This document shows, piece after piece, positions 11,837-25,310 of a stretch of DNA of 64,000 nt. Under the pieces are notes generated by a model, which worked only from the letters and a program-made list of their open reading frames with translations, was not told the origin of the DNA and made no database searches. The stretch is from Agrocybe praecox (lineage: Eukaryota > Basidiomycota > Agaricomycetes > Agaricales > Agrocybaceae), in assembly GCA_964017145.1 (NCBI GenBank), contig OZ024844.1, positions 2,046,001-2,110,000 of the forward strand, read 5' to 3'. The position numbers and the translations under genes were made by a program. Every line of letters begins with the position of its first letter. Position 1 is the first letter of the stretch.

Positions 11837-14800
11837 TCATCCCATGTCACCGCCGTCGAGGGAAGCACTGCGGGCAATTTGAAGTTTTCTCTTGTTTGCA
11901 GATTTGATAGAAAGAGGAGCAACCCCTGGTTGCACAGCTTCGTAAGGAGGAGAGAAATATTCTTGAGGTTGTACATTTCTGGACCTTGAAAGGCTTGAAC
12001 CAAGTTGATTATCTTTCGGCAAGTGGGATCCAACTGTGAAAGCAATTCTGGAGTGAGAAAGTGGTGAAGTGGAACGAGGTGTATATCCTGCATTGGGGGA
12101 AATATGGTGCAATGCCGCCAATTCTTCGGCGTGATTTGACAACTTTAACGTGTTCGATCTCACTGCTGTCGACAATGAGAGCAGGAGTCCTTGACCTTTG
12201 AGCAGGTTTGTCAGGTGTAAAATAGCCTACTTTGGATCAGTTTGCAATCAGTGAATACAATGCGGTTAGTCTTACCTTTAAGAAAGAGCGAACATCTTCC
12301 CGGAAGACCTTCATATCAATATCGTAGTTTTCTGAGGCGTCAAGCATGTGATATGAGAGTTTTTTGGTCGCTGAACGTGCACTGTCAAGCGCGTTATCTA
12401 ACGTCGCTCTGTTTTCCTTACTGCTACCCATGGTATCCTTCAGTGCGTCTCCGATTCCATCCCAGACAAGCGGGGCTATGTCGATAGCCCGTTGGGTAGT
12501 TTGCAACACTTCGGCGCTAATTGTCCCCGTATTGAAAGCAGGAGAGCTAGCCGGAACAATCGAATAAATCGAAGATGAGGAGCCGAGCATAGAGCTTTGA
12601 GAAGCATGTCTAAAATGGTGACCATTATTATTCGAATATGGCCCAGCATTGTAAGGGAAAGAGCTGGAACTAGGTGTTGATGTGGTCATAGCCGGGAGAG
12701 TTACTTGGCGTTTAGGCGTCCTCAACGTCGGGGTATGGGTGGCAAGCCCTCCCGCCATATAAGGTACAAGATCGTATGAAGGGAGCTCCTTTCCAATCTC
12801 TACATCCTTCGAGCTGAACGATCCGGCATGTCTCCGGGCAGTCCTGGCTCGACTAGTGCCCACACCAAAAGAGGACGATTCCATTGCTCTTAGTCGGACA
12901 CTTGGCAACGACCTGTCAGACTGCGTCGATGAGATGGACGATAGCAGAGAATGATTAGAGAACGAGCTGCCATATAAAAAGGGTTTTAAAGTTTCAATAT
13001 TGGGAGTCATGATTTCCCATGCAGATGATAGTTCTGCTGTTATTGCATATAGTTCCAGTACTAGCCATCGCACGTAGCGTGCATCATCCGTCCCGTTCAT
13101 GTCAATCTGGGAAATCAATAAACCAACCGCTTTACGCAATGTGCTTATTGTATCCCGGGATGATTCAACAAGACCACGACAAACGGCAGGCGAAGGAATC
13201 GACTTCTGGCTTACATCGTCGAAGAGGTCGAGGGAACGTATTAAATGAAGCATATGCATGTTTGACGGATCGAGGACCTTTTTAAACATCGAAACTGATC
13301 GTCCATCTGCAATCTGTAGAACATACTGCTCCAACGTTTGGTATAATTGACCAGCAGCAAACAATATGCTCCGAGCACACTCGAGTAGGGAGAGTAAAGA
13401 TCTCGGCACGATGTCGTGAACTGTAATAGCGGATGCTCGCCGAAAATAAGAGTTCCTTTCAGCGGCTAGAAAAGGAAATCCACGAGGATCTTGGAGGTCT
13501 TGGGCATGAGAGAACATATGATATGATATTGAGCCTGGAGGGAAAGCACTATCTTCCGGTGTCCTGACAGAGCTGGCGAAGGGGAAAGAATTATCCTTTT
13601 CAATCGAATTGGCAACCGTCCTAGTGTGAACTTTAATACCATTCCTCGTATTGTATAAGCTTTGGTCCCCAGTCACCGATGTAGATTGTTGTTTCTGCAA
13701 TATACTTCCGTGTGAAGTTCCACGAATATGAGATAGCTCTGACTCAGACACCTCTTCGTCCTGCTTAGTGGAAATAGGCGGGGAGGAGGACAGATCTTCC
13801 TGCATAATGCCCATATATCGGTCAGCGTGTTTGCGGCTGTAGTCTATCGCCTCTGTGGAAGAAGGAATCTGCCCGTTAACACGTTTCGAGGGAAGGGATT
13901 CCGCGACAGAAACTCCGGAAACGTTTGAATCAATGGAAAAGGATCTGGCATGTGGCGTAGGTACGGCTTCGAAAGAATCAATCCTTGGAGGAAAACGCCA
14001 GGAGTTGGGTGGACTTTTCAGGCTAGAAAATATGATTTAAAAATTAGCCATCAATATTCAAAGAACGGGCCATGACGACATACACATTTTCCCATTCAAG
14101 GCGTTCCGCGTATCCGGAATCATCATACTCAGAGGTCTTTCCCCGTTCACTTTCCAATAAACTCTGCAGACTCCGAATCCAATTCTTCATGCTGACGGGG
14201 TCTTCCAAGTTAGCAGGCGGATTTGTTTCAGGAGACCATTCTATAGGATTACGATCTACTTGAAGGACTTCAAGATCTCGAAGTTGAGCCATATAGGACG
14301 GAAGCCTGGTGATTTTGTTCCTTGAAAGACACAACACCTGTACACATATTAGAAAATTGCGTTCATTTCAACATAAAATCCCACCTTGAGCTGCACCAAA
14401 TTGCCTGGATGTGGGGGCAAATTGTGTATTTTATTATAGCTAATATCCAGTGTATCAAGGGAAGGCATTTTGGTCAACTGATGCAAGGGGGTTGATGAAC
14501 ATTAATGCCTAATTTAATTATCGTAGAACACGCACAACGTCTGGAAACACTGCAAAGGTGTTGTGTTTCAGGTTTATATATCGCAATCTTGTGAAAAGGG
14601 CAAATTCATGGGGTAGCTGGTAAAGGCGATTGCTCGCAAGAGCAAGCCTAAGAGAAGAATTAGAATTAGGCCCTTTCTCGCCACGTCAATTCAATTAACA
14701 ATACCTCTCGACAGTAGACCCTGTTTCTTGTCGAAAATTTTTGCCAGCATTGGCGAGTTCTTCTGCTTCCAAAGCACCAATGTCGGATATTCGTAGCTTG

Positions 14801-14919
14801 GACAAAATGATAGTAGCACCAGCATCCGAGGAACGTCTCACGGCATCTGTAATCTGAGCAAAATTGAGAGGCTTGGGGAACGGAGATGCATTGCGGTCGT
14901 CTTCATCCTGGGCCGACAT
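11837..14919 (-). CDS. SOG2: Sog2-like leucine-rich-repeat protein of the RAM/NDR-kinase pathway
   Basis: The gene encodes roughly 900 residues. The N-terminus ([18 protein letters not shown], start at 14919) is followed by leucine-rich repeats ([58 protein letters not shown]). A long Ser-rich region and a helical Sog2 domain occupy exon 12237-13814 ([42 protein letters not shown]). The last exon continues [17 protein letters not shown]. In yeast, Sog2 binds Kic1 and Hym1 and is essential for Cbk1/RAM control of polarity, septation and Ace2; the same role is inferred here. An alternative upstream start at 15171 is possible but would add a non-conserved 84-residue extension. Splicing of the terminal exon (donor after FLK, acceptor near 12236) restores a continuous helix. 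Confidence 0.85.
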
Positions 14920-15284
14920 ATAGCGGGAAAGAATGGGTTCAACGGTTTTCTCCAGTAGTTCGTAATAGAAACATGCAGGTAGTGAATGTCGAAGGGGGAA
15001 CTGGGCGAAGGAAAGGATGAGAACTTGAAGATAATAAGGGCGAACAAGGACCGGTCGTGAAATGTGTCGGAGGAAAGAATTACTACACCGCACGTGGGTA
15101 TCAGACGCTAGCGAGATTAGCTTTCTGTGAAGGGCCAAGGGCTTTCCTATCCCTCCCCTGGTGAATGGCAAGAGGGAGTCGTTCGCCAGTTATATATGCC
15201 CTCTAAAGTCTCGAACGGTTGTATTTGGATAGAATTACCGGTTTCGGTGACTAATGTACAATTTTATGTAATCAACGCAGCCTA
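14920..15284. other. Intergenic region upstream of SOG2
   Basis: 365 bp between the chosen SOG2 start and the stop of the JmjC gene. An in-frame extension of SOG2 runs to 15171 but resembles leader sequence. No TATA box or repeat is evident. Confidence 0.4.
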
Positions 15285-16715
15285 CTAAAACCAAAGGGAA
15301 AACGAAAGACTAGTCGTCTCGCTCTTCATGGCATGCCACCAACCTGGAGGAAAGAATAGCATATCTCCAGGTGCTAAAGTAGCAGACATCGACCTTGGAA
15401 TTATATTATTCACGTAATCGGGAAATCTTTCTGCATCGATTTCCTCAGAAAAGACATCGACTTGAGATGTGTTGTTCATCGAGTTGTTTTCCCTGCCCTC
15501 CTGAGACCCGTCACCGGAATGCGTGGTGCACATAGGATACATGGATGAGGATAAAGATGGGGGAGCCAACCAAACAGACTTGTAACCCACCAATTGAACT
15601 GTAGCTATTTTAGTGATCAGTACGACATCGATGAAAGTTCCATACCGTAACAGTTAAAGTAAGGGTCCTAGAAGAGGAACAGTGAGAGATCATGAAGTAG
15701 AAAATAGCATAATGACACACTTTATGAGCTGGCGACATTGTGCCCTTTGGCCCGAGCCATGTATTAAAAAGAATGCTGTCTTCGTTCGCGGGCGGCCGAT
15801 AATCAGGAAAATCTGACCTCGATAACGAGGCGTAGACATAGTCTGGAATAATTATGTCCGTTCGAAGGGATGGAAATTGAATCGTTAAATCATGTTGTGC
15901 CATATATAATATTTCTTCACGGGATTTGGAGGCAGGTTGGTCCTCGAAGTCCAATGTTGATAGGAATTCGTCCCAGGACATTATCACCTGTTTCCAGTCG
16001 TTTGTCCTATAATCCTTTCCAATTTCAACAGGTATTGCCCGCCCTGGCCCAGCTACAGAGCGGAGATATGTTGCCTTTCGCCATGGATGACCATTCAAAG
16101 CTGGCCAGTCGTGAGCGAAGTTACGCAAAATGAACGGACTCCGTGAAAAAACAGTTTGAAAAGAAGGAAAAGAGGGTGGAGATATGCAGGGTATGGTACT
16201 GTTCTCGTGGGCATGCGACTTGGTAATCTTCAAAATTTGCGAATCTTGCTGCAGCGGCTGCTCCCGGTGTATTGAAGATTGGATTGTATGAATGATGTCC
16301 AGAACAATATCAATGCGACTCGTAGTTCCTGCAATAATGATGGCATGATCAAGCGTAGATACAGCATCGAAAGGATCAGAGTTACGGAACTGTGTAATGG
16401 CTTTCAGGATGCAAGCGTCGGTGTAAACGTCTCGCCAATGGGTCAATTCAGTTGAAGAGATGACTACGCGCATATTTTCATGGGCTACAACCATCAACTC
16501 CTGCAATTCTATGCACCATTTCTCGTGATTCGCGCCGTTCATAATGTCAGACGCAGCTTGTGCGAGAAGTGGGACTTCAGACTCGGTGCTGCCTAGTGAT
16601 GAACATTCATTAGATGCCAAAAACGTTGTCGCGCTGACGCTAACCCACCATTTTGACCTTGGGAAGCTGTACGGGTTTTCAAGATGAAGGAGGCGGCTTC
16701 AAAGTGCCATGTCAT
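15285..16715 (-). CDS. JmjC/cupin-like Fe(II)/2-oxoglutarate oxygenase (JMJD5/KDM8-like)
   Basis: The N-terminal half is helical and not recognisable. The C-terminal half is a JmjC domain: FSRSPFILRNFAHDWPAL, DYRPPANEDSILFNTWLGP, TMSPAHK-DPYFNCYVQLVGY, and LAPGDMLFFPPGWWHAMKSE. The iron-binding HxD (His at about 15721-15726, Asp at 15665-15667 across an intron) and the distal His (about 15331-15336, GWWHA) are all present, so an active dioxygenase is likely. Closest described relatives by motif are JMJD5/KDM8-type hydroxylases; the substrate is unknown. The JmjC exons are well supported. The 5' end is not: the large exon opens without ATG, and joining the ATG at 16715 (MTWHFEAASF) through a 16625-16660 region intron is my best guess. 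A start further up, near 16830, cannot be excluded. It diverges from MOT1. Confidence 0.8.
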
Positions 16716-17003
16716 TATAAAGGAATATTTTATAAAGCGAAAAGCGCGATAATATCCCAGACAGACGCAGGGTCTTGAGAAGGCAGCCGGGACATTTTTT
16801 GAGAAGCCAATGAAATGAATCATCGGCCATGCTATATTCGGATATTTTGTGACTGTCACTTGTAGAAGTCACAGCACATCAGAGGAGATTTAAAGGCGAG
16901 CGTCCTCTCGTGAAAATCCCCCCGTAAACACATCCAAATACACTCAGTCTGAGACTCTAATCAAAGCCACCGATCATTTCCGGCCCGGTTTGCCATTTAA
17001 GGC

Positions 17004-20000
17004 ATGACTTCAAGGTTAGTTTTCTGTTTGTCGTGCTCGGGGCGTCCATTGAAGGAATAGAAAACAGGTTGGACAGGCTCCTCCTACTACTAGACACAGG
17101 TTCAAGTCCCTCAGTGAGGAATACTGCAGCAAAACAACTCGCACAGCTCGCTGTTAAGAGCGTTATCAGTGATGTCACAATCGTCGAAGACGATGTCAAG
17201 ACAGGTTCCACTAGACAACACATCCCGTCAAATGACAGTCAGGCTTGGGCAGAACTTTTGGCTGTAGTTGCCAGGGTAGGTTCTTTATTATTCTTCATAT
17301 GAATAAATATCACTTATAATGTCATCAGATAATCCCGTACCTGCATTCCAAGTCGTTCGAATCGCGCACCGCCGCATCCAATGCACTGTCCCAAATTTTT
17401 ACTCTCGTCCCTACTTGGAGCCCGATTTACGAACCAGATTCTAAGCCTTCTCTATCGGACATTTCTCCTCCAGAATTTCCAAACTTTTCTGTACGGGAAC
17501 TAGTCAACCAGGGAAAACTACTTCTCGCATCTTCCGGCAAAGAATTTGTCAAACCAGCTGGAATTCTGACCAGCACACAAGAGGTTAAGAAGGCGCGGAA
17601 GGATGCAATGGCGCGTCTTGGTCTCGACTTTCTTGATATAGATAATGGGAGCGACGATATGGACCTCGACAAAGAATTCGCAGCGGACATGGAAATTGAT
17701 ACCACCAGCGCTGCTATAGATGCTACACATATAGTAGACACTAACCCATCTTCTCCTATGGATGTTTGCCCTCCTGAAATTGTCACAAAAGCTCCTTCTC
17801 CTTCTACTCGCTCCGTCTCGCCTACATTACCTTCACCTTCTACTCCAAACCCAGTCGAGGTCGATACTTCTGCCTTATCAGCTCGCGAACGGAACCGCCT
17901 GAAGCGCAAGCGCAAACCTGGGAACTCCGCTTTTGTGGCCCCACCACCCCAAAGTGCTGGCTCTCGTTATGCCGCAGCAGCCACCGGGACGTCTAACAAG
18001 TATGTATAACAACATGCATTACGGCGAATAATATGTTAACATCATTTTAGAGCTCGTCTTGTTAACCCCGACGACAAAGCAGGGTCAAATTCTCGATTAG
18101 GTAGCCCAACCTTAGGAACCGCACCTGATAAAGTAGTCATAGATCCTTCTAAGGGCGGTGCAATATCTCCAAAGTCAGCCAAACAGTCCAAAGCTCTCGA
18201 AGTTGAAAATGGAGTATGGATCTGGGACGGAGTGGTAAAAGTCCTCGAAGTTGATCTTTTCAGTGCTGCATGGGAAGTTCGACACGGCGCTGCCATGGCA
18301 TTGAGGGAACTCTTGAAAATGCATGGTAAATCAGGTGGAACACGCAGTTAGTACATCAAATAACCAATAATCTACTTCACATGCTCAATATTTCTGCAGG
18401 CGATCTTTCCTACGAGGAGAATGAATTGGCCCATGAAAAATGGTGCAACGACCTTGCAGCGAAGTTCCTATGCATTTTCGTTTTGGATCGGTTTAGTGAC
18501 TTCGTTTCAGATCAAGTATGTGGTGTTGTTTCTTTCGTATTCGTATTCTCTATTTTTCAACTTTGTTTTTATTTTCTAGGTTGTGGCACCCGTTAGAGAA
18601 ACAGTGTCCCAGACCTTGGCATCCCTGCTCCTGCACATGCCTCGTCGATCTCTGCTCCATGTTCATTCTGTCTTGCTCCAAATGATCCGCCAAGACTTCG
18701 TGGTCGAGGCTGACAGGAAGTCTGCGAAAGATAATGATCGAGGGCATATTTGGGAAGTTCGGCACGCTGGATTGCTTGGTGTTAAATACGAAGTTGCTGT
18801 CCGCAGTGACCTTTTTGATCAGCCTCTTGTGAAGCACGAAGATGAAAACGAAAGCACCAGCGGCAAATCGATTCTTCGCGGTGTGGTTGAAGCTGCAATA
18901 CTTGGGTAGGTTTCGTCTTATTTCGTTGCCACAGACTTGCGTACTAATTTCCAACCCGTAGACTCGGAGACCGCGATGACGATGTGCGATCTGTTGCAGC
19001 CTCTTGCTTGCTACCTGTAGCCGAACATATTGTTCATCAACTCCCTGAGTCGCTTTCGAAAATCTTGATCGTTTTATGGAATTGCCTCTGTGATATGAAG
19101 GACGACCTGAGCTCTAGTGTTGGGGTTGTCATGGACTTACTTGGTAAGATTTACCCCCTACATGTCAAATTGACGTTTAACATATTTTGCATCTCATAGG
19201 AAAACTAGTCGGTTATGATCAAGTCATCCAACTACTAGCAGAAGAAGGAACATCGTACGTGCTGTCTTCCTTGATTGCTTAGTGTCTTAACTCATCCACA
19301 ATCCCCAGATTACCTTTGTCTACGTTGGCTCAGACGCTATTCCCATTCTTCCGGCATACTATTCCCAATGTTCGATTGGCTGTCGTCAAGACCCTCACGT
19401 CATTCATGGTCGTTCCTTCTCTTCCAACGGACTGGGTCGCCACGCCTTTTGTCCGCCTTTTGTTCCAGAATCTTGTCTGTGAGGAACGCTGCGACGTTCG
19501 CGATGCGACCCTTTCTGCGTGGCAAACTGCTTTAGGCATTCTATCCAGCTCCGCTGGCAGAATGGATAATGTAATCACGCAGGAGTTAATATTGCATTGG
19601 TATGAAACGATGATGACCCCACTTGGAGAAGCGATCAACGTTTCTACTTTTTATAATCCGTCTCCAGCATATGATGGCGCAGTACCTTTAGAACGTCACA
19701 ACGTAGACAAACATATGCTCAATCAGGATCTTTCTCTCATATCTGTTGAAGTCACGCTTAAGGCTAGGATTGCCGCCGCTACCGCCCTATCATACCTTAT
19801 GGTGTATTGGCCCACTGAAGTACGTGGTCAATATCTAGTTGCCCCGTATTTCTTACTGACAATTTATAGCAAAATCCCATCGACCAATGCTTCAAGCCCA
19901 TCCTCTTACATTATTGTGATTCCCCAAGCATGCTTCAGAAATTCCTAGCAGCAATAGTCGCGGAAGAGTGGGCACGCAATCATGACCAGAAGTTGAAAGG

Positions 20001-23000
20001 CCAAGAAGACTTCCTTGCAACGTCTTCGTTGGCACAAGAACTTGCGTCGAAGACACTCGTATTCCTTCAAGGAAAACCACCTCTAGGTTACTACGAAATG
20101 AAATTATCGCTTGGACGTATTCACGCAGATTGCACGTCCCTCCTTCAAATGTTTTCTAGTGACTGCAAGCTGCCGATGTCTTCCATCCCCACACTTTATT
20201 CCGAAATCGACATAACTGGGACTAGAGATAAAGTTTTCACTATAGACAAAGCACAAGAAGCCGTCGGGTCTATCTACAGCAATTTGAAGAATAGGTTGGG
20301 CAGAACTCGCAAAAAAGAGCTTTTGGTCATGGAAGAAAAGCGAAATAATATTGCGGTTGGCATCGAGCGGTATGCCGAGGTTAAAATGCAATACGATACT
20401 CGTGTTTCTGCTGCTTTCGCTGCTGCTTTCGTAGCGTTCAAAAGTACACCCGATAAAGTGAGCCCTGTTGTCAAGGGTATAATGAATGGTATCAAGGTAT
20501 GTTCCTTGTGTCTGAAGTGGGTGTTCCGCCTAAAACTAAAACTACTAGAATGAGGAAAACGTGGATTTGCAGAATCGATCTGCAGTCGCTGTGGCATCCT
20601 TCGTTGAATTTTGTGTGGAACATAATATTTCACAACCTCCGGAAAAGATAGTCAAGAACCTTTGCACGTTTCTCTGTCAAGATGTGGAGCAAACTCCGAC
20701 ATTTGATCACCACCGCCAGGTCACAGACGGTATCTTGTCGTTCCAAGGATCCAAAGCTTCAGGCGTTTCCAGGACTGGGACCTCCGACAAGGATGCAGAT
20801 AAAAATCTGGAAACGAAGAGGTCTCAACTTGCTCGAAGAGGGGCAGGTCAAGCCTTCGAACAGTTGTCTGCGAAATTTGACTCTCGGTTATTGGATGTAA
20901 TTCCATCCATGTGGCAATCGATGGCAGGAGGACTGTTAAGTGCTTGCCAATCCGGTGCGTATTTTCGTTCTTGGGTATGTAAATTTTTATCTCATGGGAG
21001 TGCATCCAGACTCGGCTCAAGCATCGGACACAATGATTGAGAAGCAACACGGTCAAGATGTCATTGATTCCCTCAGCGTTTTACAGGACATTATTCCCAC
21101 TTTCCACCAAGATCTCTGGTCAAGGCTCTATGAGATTTTCCCTTTGTTCGAACTCCTGTTGCAGAGCCGTTTCGCAATTATAAGGCAGGCGGCAGCTCGT
21201 TGTTTCTCGACAATATGTGATTTAATGACGCCGCAAGCAATGTTGCATGTCATCGAGCAAATTATCCCCCGCATACAGGATCCATTGGTCTTAAAGAATA
21301 GGCAAGGCGCTACCGAACTTGTATACCGTTAGTCCTTCTATATTTACCCTGTCCAATTAAATTATCTGACCCACTTTATTCTATTAGATATCGTCAATCG
21401 TCTCGATCTCAAAGCACTTCCTTATGTAATATTTATGGTTGTTCCTATCCTTGGGCGTATGAGCGATCCAGACGAGGATATTCGTTCCACCGCCACAAAT
21501 ATATTTGCCTCCTTAGTTAAAATGGTACCTCTGGAGGTCAGTATACAAGTCTTCTATCGATTGTTCCGGATTCTATAACTGATTTTATCTATTTACATAA
21601 GGTCGGATTGCCTGATCCACCAGGATTCCCAGAAGAACTACTCAAGCGTCGCGAAACTGAAAGAGAGTTCCTTAGCCAGTTACTTGACGGGTCTAAAGTG
21701 GAACAATATAATTTGCCTGTCAAAGTCAACGCAGAACTCAGAAAGTACCAGCAAGATGGCGTCAACTGGCTTGCTTTCCTGGCGAAGTACCAGTTACACG
21801 GCATTCTATGTGACGGTAAGCTTTCCGTCTCTGCTGCCGATATTCTCTCATTCTTATCCATCCGTGTTGAATAGATATGGGCCTCGGGAAAACCCTACAG
21901 TCCATATGTATCCTGGCCAGTAAACATTTTGAGCGAGCTGAAAAGTTCAAGCAAACCAAGTCTCCGGACGCAGTGCATCTGCCTTCTTTAATTATCTGTC
22001 CGCCAACATTGACGGGGCATTGGTATTACGAAATACAAAAGTACACCGACACTTTACGACCGGTTCTTTACACCGGCAATTCAAGAGAACGATCACGTCT
22101 ACTTTCAAAATTACAATCTTATGACGTAGTTATAACCTCGTACGAGGTTGTGCGCAACGACATCGCAAATTTGGAAGGACATAGATGGCTTTACTGTATT
22201 CTGGACGAAGGTCATGTGATCAAGAACTCGAAAACAAAACTTACAAAAGCTGTCAAAAACATTCAAGCCCAACATCGACTCATTTTATCAGGAACGCCAA
22301 TCCAGAATAATGTCCTCGAATTGTGGAGTTTATTCGACTTCCTTATGCCTGGATTCCTTGGTACCGAAACATCTTTCAACGACCGTTTCGGCAAACCTAT
22401 CCTTTCAAATCGGGATGGCAAAGCCAAAAATGGTGAAGCAGCTGCTTTGGCACTTGAAGCCCTTCACAAACAAGTTCTACCATTTTTGCTTCGTCGGTTG
22501 AAGGAAGATGTCCTCAATGATCTTCCGCCTAAAATTATTCAAGACTATTATTGTGATTTGTCCGATCTTCAAAAGAACCTGTACGACGACTTTGCGAAAT
22601 CTAAAGCGAGTATGTCGGCCACGGACACTGTTGCCTCCAACAAAGCCGAAACCCCTGACGTTGCTCAACCACACGTTTTCCAATCTCTACAATATCTACG
22701 CAAACTTTGCAATCACCCCGCTCTAGTTCTCAAAGACAACAAAGAAGCAATCGCTTCAGCTTTCGGCAATTCAAGTAGTACTAACGACTTGCATGACATT
22801 CAACATGCTCCAAAGCTCCTCGCACTACGGTAAGATAACTATTATCTTCTATTTGGCGGCTGTGATTCCAATTTACCTTGTTTTGCAGGCAACTGCTGGT
22901 AGACTGTGGCATTGGCGGAGGTCCTAGTGCCAATACAGAAACCCAAAAATCCGAACTAATAGACACTGTCTCGGATAACCAGAGCGCTTTCTCGCAACAT

Positions 23001-23696
23001 CGGGTCCTTATCTTTTGTCAAATGAAACAAATGCTGGATATCATCGAAAAGGACTTGTTTAAGTCGCATATGCCTTCGGTGACATATATGCGACTTGATG
23101 GCAGCACTGATACGAATAAACGACATGACATTGTTCAAACATTCAATGCTGATCCAAGCATTGATTGTCTCCTTTTAACGACGCATGTCGGCGGTCTAGG
23201 ACTGACATTAACCGGCGCGGATACAGTAATATTCGTGGAGCATGATTGGAATCCTATGAAGGACCTCCAAGCCATGGATCGTGCCCACAGAATAGGCCAG
23301 AAGAAAGTTGTCAATGTGTATCGTTTAATTACGAAGGGTACCTTGGAAGAAAAAATCATGGGGTGAGTTATATAATACGTCTGATCTTATTGTGACTTCG
23401 AGATTGACTGTTCTATTTTTTCAACTAGCTTACAACGCTTCAAACTGAATATAGCTAACTCAGTCGTTACACAACAAAATTCCGGATTAGCATCTATGGA
23501 TACTGACCTTGTATTGGACTTGTTCCGCCGTACAAGTGAAGAGGAAGATGCTATTGCTGCTGCAAAGGCAAAAGCAAAGGCTGCATCCGGTCCTATTTCT
23601 CAGAAGGATGTCCTACAAGGATTAGACGATTTGCCTACAGAAGACGAGTACAGTGGCTTGGATTTGTCTACTTTCATGGGCTCTCTTGGTCGGTAG
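17004..23696 (+). CDS. MOT1: MOT1/BTAF1, Swi2/Snf2 ATPase that removes TBP from DNA
   Basis: Very long multi-exon gene of about 1,850 residues. The first exon is tiny (ATG ACT TCA AG), spliced to give MTSRLDRLLLLLDTGSSPSV, the conserved BTAF1/Mot1 N-terminus. HEAT-repeat helices follow (VRNTAAKQLAQLAVKS, WEVRHGAAMALRELLKMH, WEVRHAGLLGVKYEVAV, DDVRSVAASCLLPVAEHI). The C-terminal third is a Snf2 helicase core: CDDMGLGKTLQSICILAS from 21868, the family-specific DEGH box at 22204-22215 in place of DEAH, LSGTPIQNNVLELWSLFDFL near 22285, LLLTTHVGGLGLTLTGA and AMDRAHRIGQKKVVNVYRL. It ends in the Mot1 bridge MDTDLVLDLF. Mot1 uses ATP to displace TATA-binding protein and redistribute it genome-wide. 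Roughly 16 short introns. No lesion seen in the core motifs. Confidence 0.95.
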
Positions 23697-23833
23697 TTTG
23701 GGATTCTTATTGTTTGTTTAAATCATTTCTGTCGGTATAGGGAAGATGTTTGTTATTATAGGTAGTTTTTATTGTATAACATTTTGTATTTCCTATTTTA
23801 ATACACTATCGAAATCCAACAAGCCCACCATAA

Positions 23834-24652
23834 CTAATACAGCAGGCGTGGTCTCCCTTCTTTCTGCTGCGAAAGCTTACGCCTCCGCCATCGCGGGAAA
23901 ATAGATGCGACCAACAAGAGGAGGGCACCCGCAGTACCTCCAATTGCAATCGCAGCAATATCTCCTGCAGGCAAGGTAGATTTGGAAGCGTTTGTTCTTG
24001 TTGGGGGTGTCATCCCACTGGTGGTGGGGTTGGATCGATTTAAACAGCTTGTGTCTTCGTTTGCATCGACATGAAAAGGCGTTGAAATGGTTGAAATGTT
24101 CAATATGGCTCCAGTATCAAAAGCTTTCGCAAAGTACCATCCCACATCTACGTTGACTGGGGACCATTCGAAATTGTCTGTGGTTGAAAGAGCATCTGTC
24201 GTCACTGTAATGCTTTCTGATGGTGGAGGTGGCAGCGGCGCATTGGAAGTCGCATTGGAAGTTAAAGGAGAGATTGTAGAGTTTCCGGCATAACTCTGCA
24301 CGACTATCGTTATATCGACTACTTCCTGACTAGAGTATAGCCATGATAGTAATAAGCTGTCGCATACAGTTGTATTCGGAGGATCGTTGAATTTGAATGA
24401 AAGTCCAGTGGGCAGTAAACTTGGAGAAATTGTTTGAGTCCGAACAGTGGTTGATGTAGTGACAAGCACGACAGTCGTTATATTGGGAGAGGATAATGGC
24501 ATGGTTTGTGTAGGGCCACCAGATTCATGGTCCTCAGATTCTTTGGCGCCGTCATGGCCTTTTGGCAATGGTAGTGGTTGACGCCTCTCTTCCCTTCCGG
24601 CGATCAAAACGCTGCAGCACGAGAGGCAGAAAATTACTGTAAAGCGTCGCAT
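23834..24652 (-). CDS. Predicted secreted/single-pass membrane protein, unknown function
   Basis: This is an intronless frame of 272 residues starting at a clear ATG (MRRFTVIFCLSCCSVLIAG), which is a signal peptide. The lumenal part is rich in Ser/Thr/Pro and N-glycosylation sequons and contains a small beta-rich segment (FNDPPNTTVCDSLLLSWLYS ... DNFEWSPVNVDVGWYFAKA) like domains seen in many agaricomycete surface proteins. A transmembrane helix (AAIAIGGTAGALLLLVASI) is followed by a short basic cytosolic tail (RWRRRKLSQQKEGR). The topology suggests a cell-surface or wall sensor-like protein; I recognise no named family. It converges on MOT1, 137 bp between stops. The very different codon and amino-acid composition from neighbours fits a surface protein. 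Confidence 0.72.
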   Translation of the reverse strand: MRRFTVIFCLSCCSVLIAGREERRQPLPLPKGHDGAKESEDHESGGPTQTMPLSSPNITTVVLVTTSTTVRTQTISPSLLPTGLSFKFNDPPNTTVCDSLLLSWLYSSQEVVDITIVVQSYAGNSTISPLTSNATSNAPLPPPPSESITVTTDALSTTDNFEWSPVNVDVGWYFAKAFDTGAILNISTISTPFHVDANEDTSCLNRSNPTTSGMTPPTRTNASKSTLPAGDIAAIAIGGTAGALLLLVASIFPRWRRRKLSQQKEGRPRLLY

Positions 24653-25310
24653 ACACCAGCTATAACCTCTGTGTGTTCATTCAAACATTATCAAGGAAGG
24701 AATAATAACATACCCACCAAATATGAATGGGACAAGAGAGGTTACGATATCCGAGGATGAAGGTCATTCATATATAATTTGCGAAGATGGCGAAACCTGG
24801 CAAACTGCCAGTGTGTGAGACTGAGAAGACGCCCCGCACATGGCACGGCTTTATTTCCTCGATAACAATACCGTGTGTAATAGAGATATTATCTGATATT
24901 ATGCAGCAGAGGTTAAGCGAGTAATTGAATAAATGCCCAATAACACCTCCATTGTCTCTCTGTTGTATGGGTACCGGCGCTGACGTGAAATTTAGGAACA
25001 GAGTATTTGAAAGAAAAGGACACCACTGCAGAAGGTTGGCCAGCAGAACCCAACGTTTGGGACGAATCAACGTTGGTGAGATTGACGCATCTTGGAATGT
25101 ATTGAGACGGAAGTATTAGCAAAAGCCCGAAGGAGGGAACACCCCGAGTCGAGGGACGTATGCATGTGCGGTGTATTTATAGAAACTCTCACAAAATGAT
25201 TGAAGGGGGAAGGTACGCACAAGACCAACAAGGGCTGAACGGATTCATGGAGCAGTATATATTTAAGGACCCCATAATGATATAATCTATGAACACTTAG
25301 CGTCCTCGTC
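24653..25310. other. Intergenic region upstream of the membrane-protein gene
   Basis: 658 bp containing the promoter of the membrane protein (a TATATAA-like run on the minus strand at about 24770-24780) and the 3' flank of PEP7. Short frames on both strands lack family similarity or plausible splicing. Confidence 0.4.

Noticed and set aside
11601..11840. 79-codon hydrophobic minus-strand frame after SOG2
   Set aside because: Very AT-rich, runs through the SOG2 stop region in another frame, and its hydrophobicity follows from composition; most likely 3' UTR.
17095..17115. GGTTCAAGTCCC resembling a tRNA B box
   Set aside because: Lies inside the first large MOT1 coding exon; no cloverleaf or A box is formed around it.
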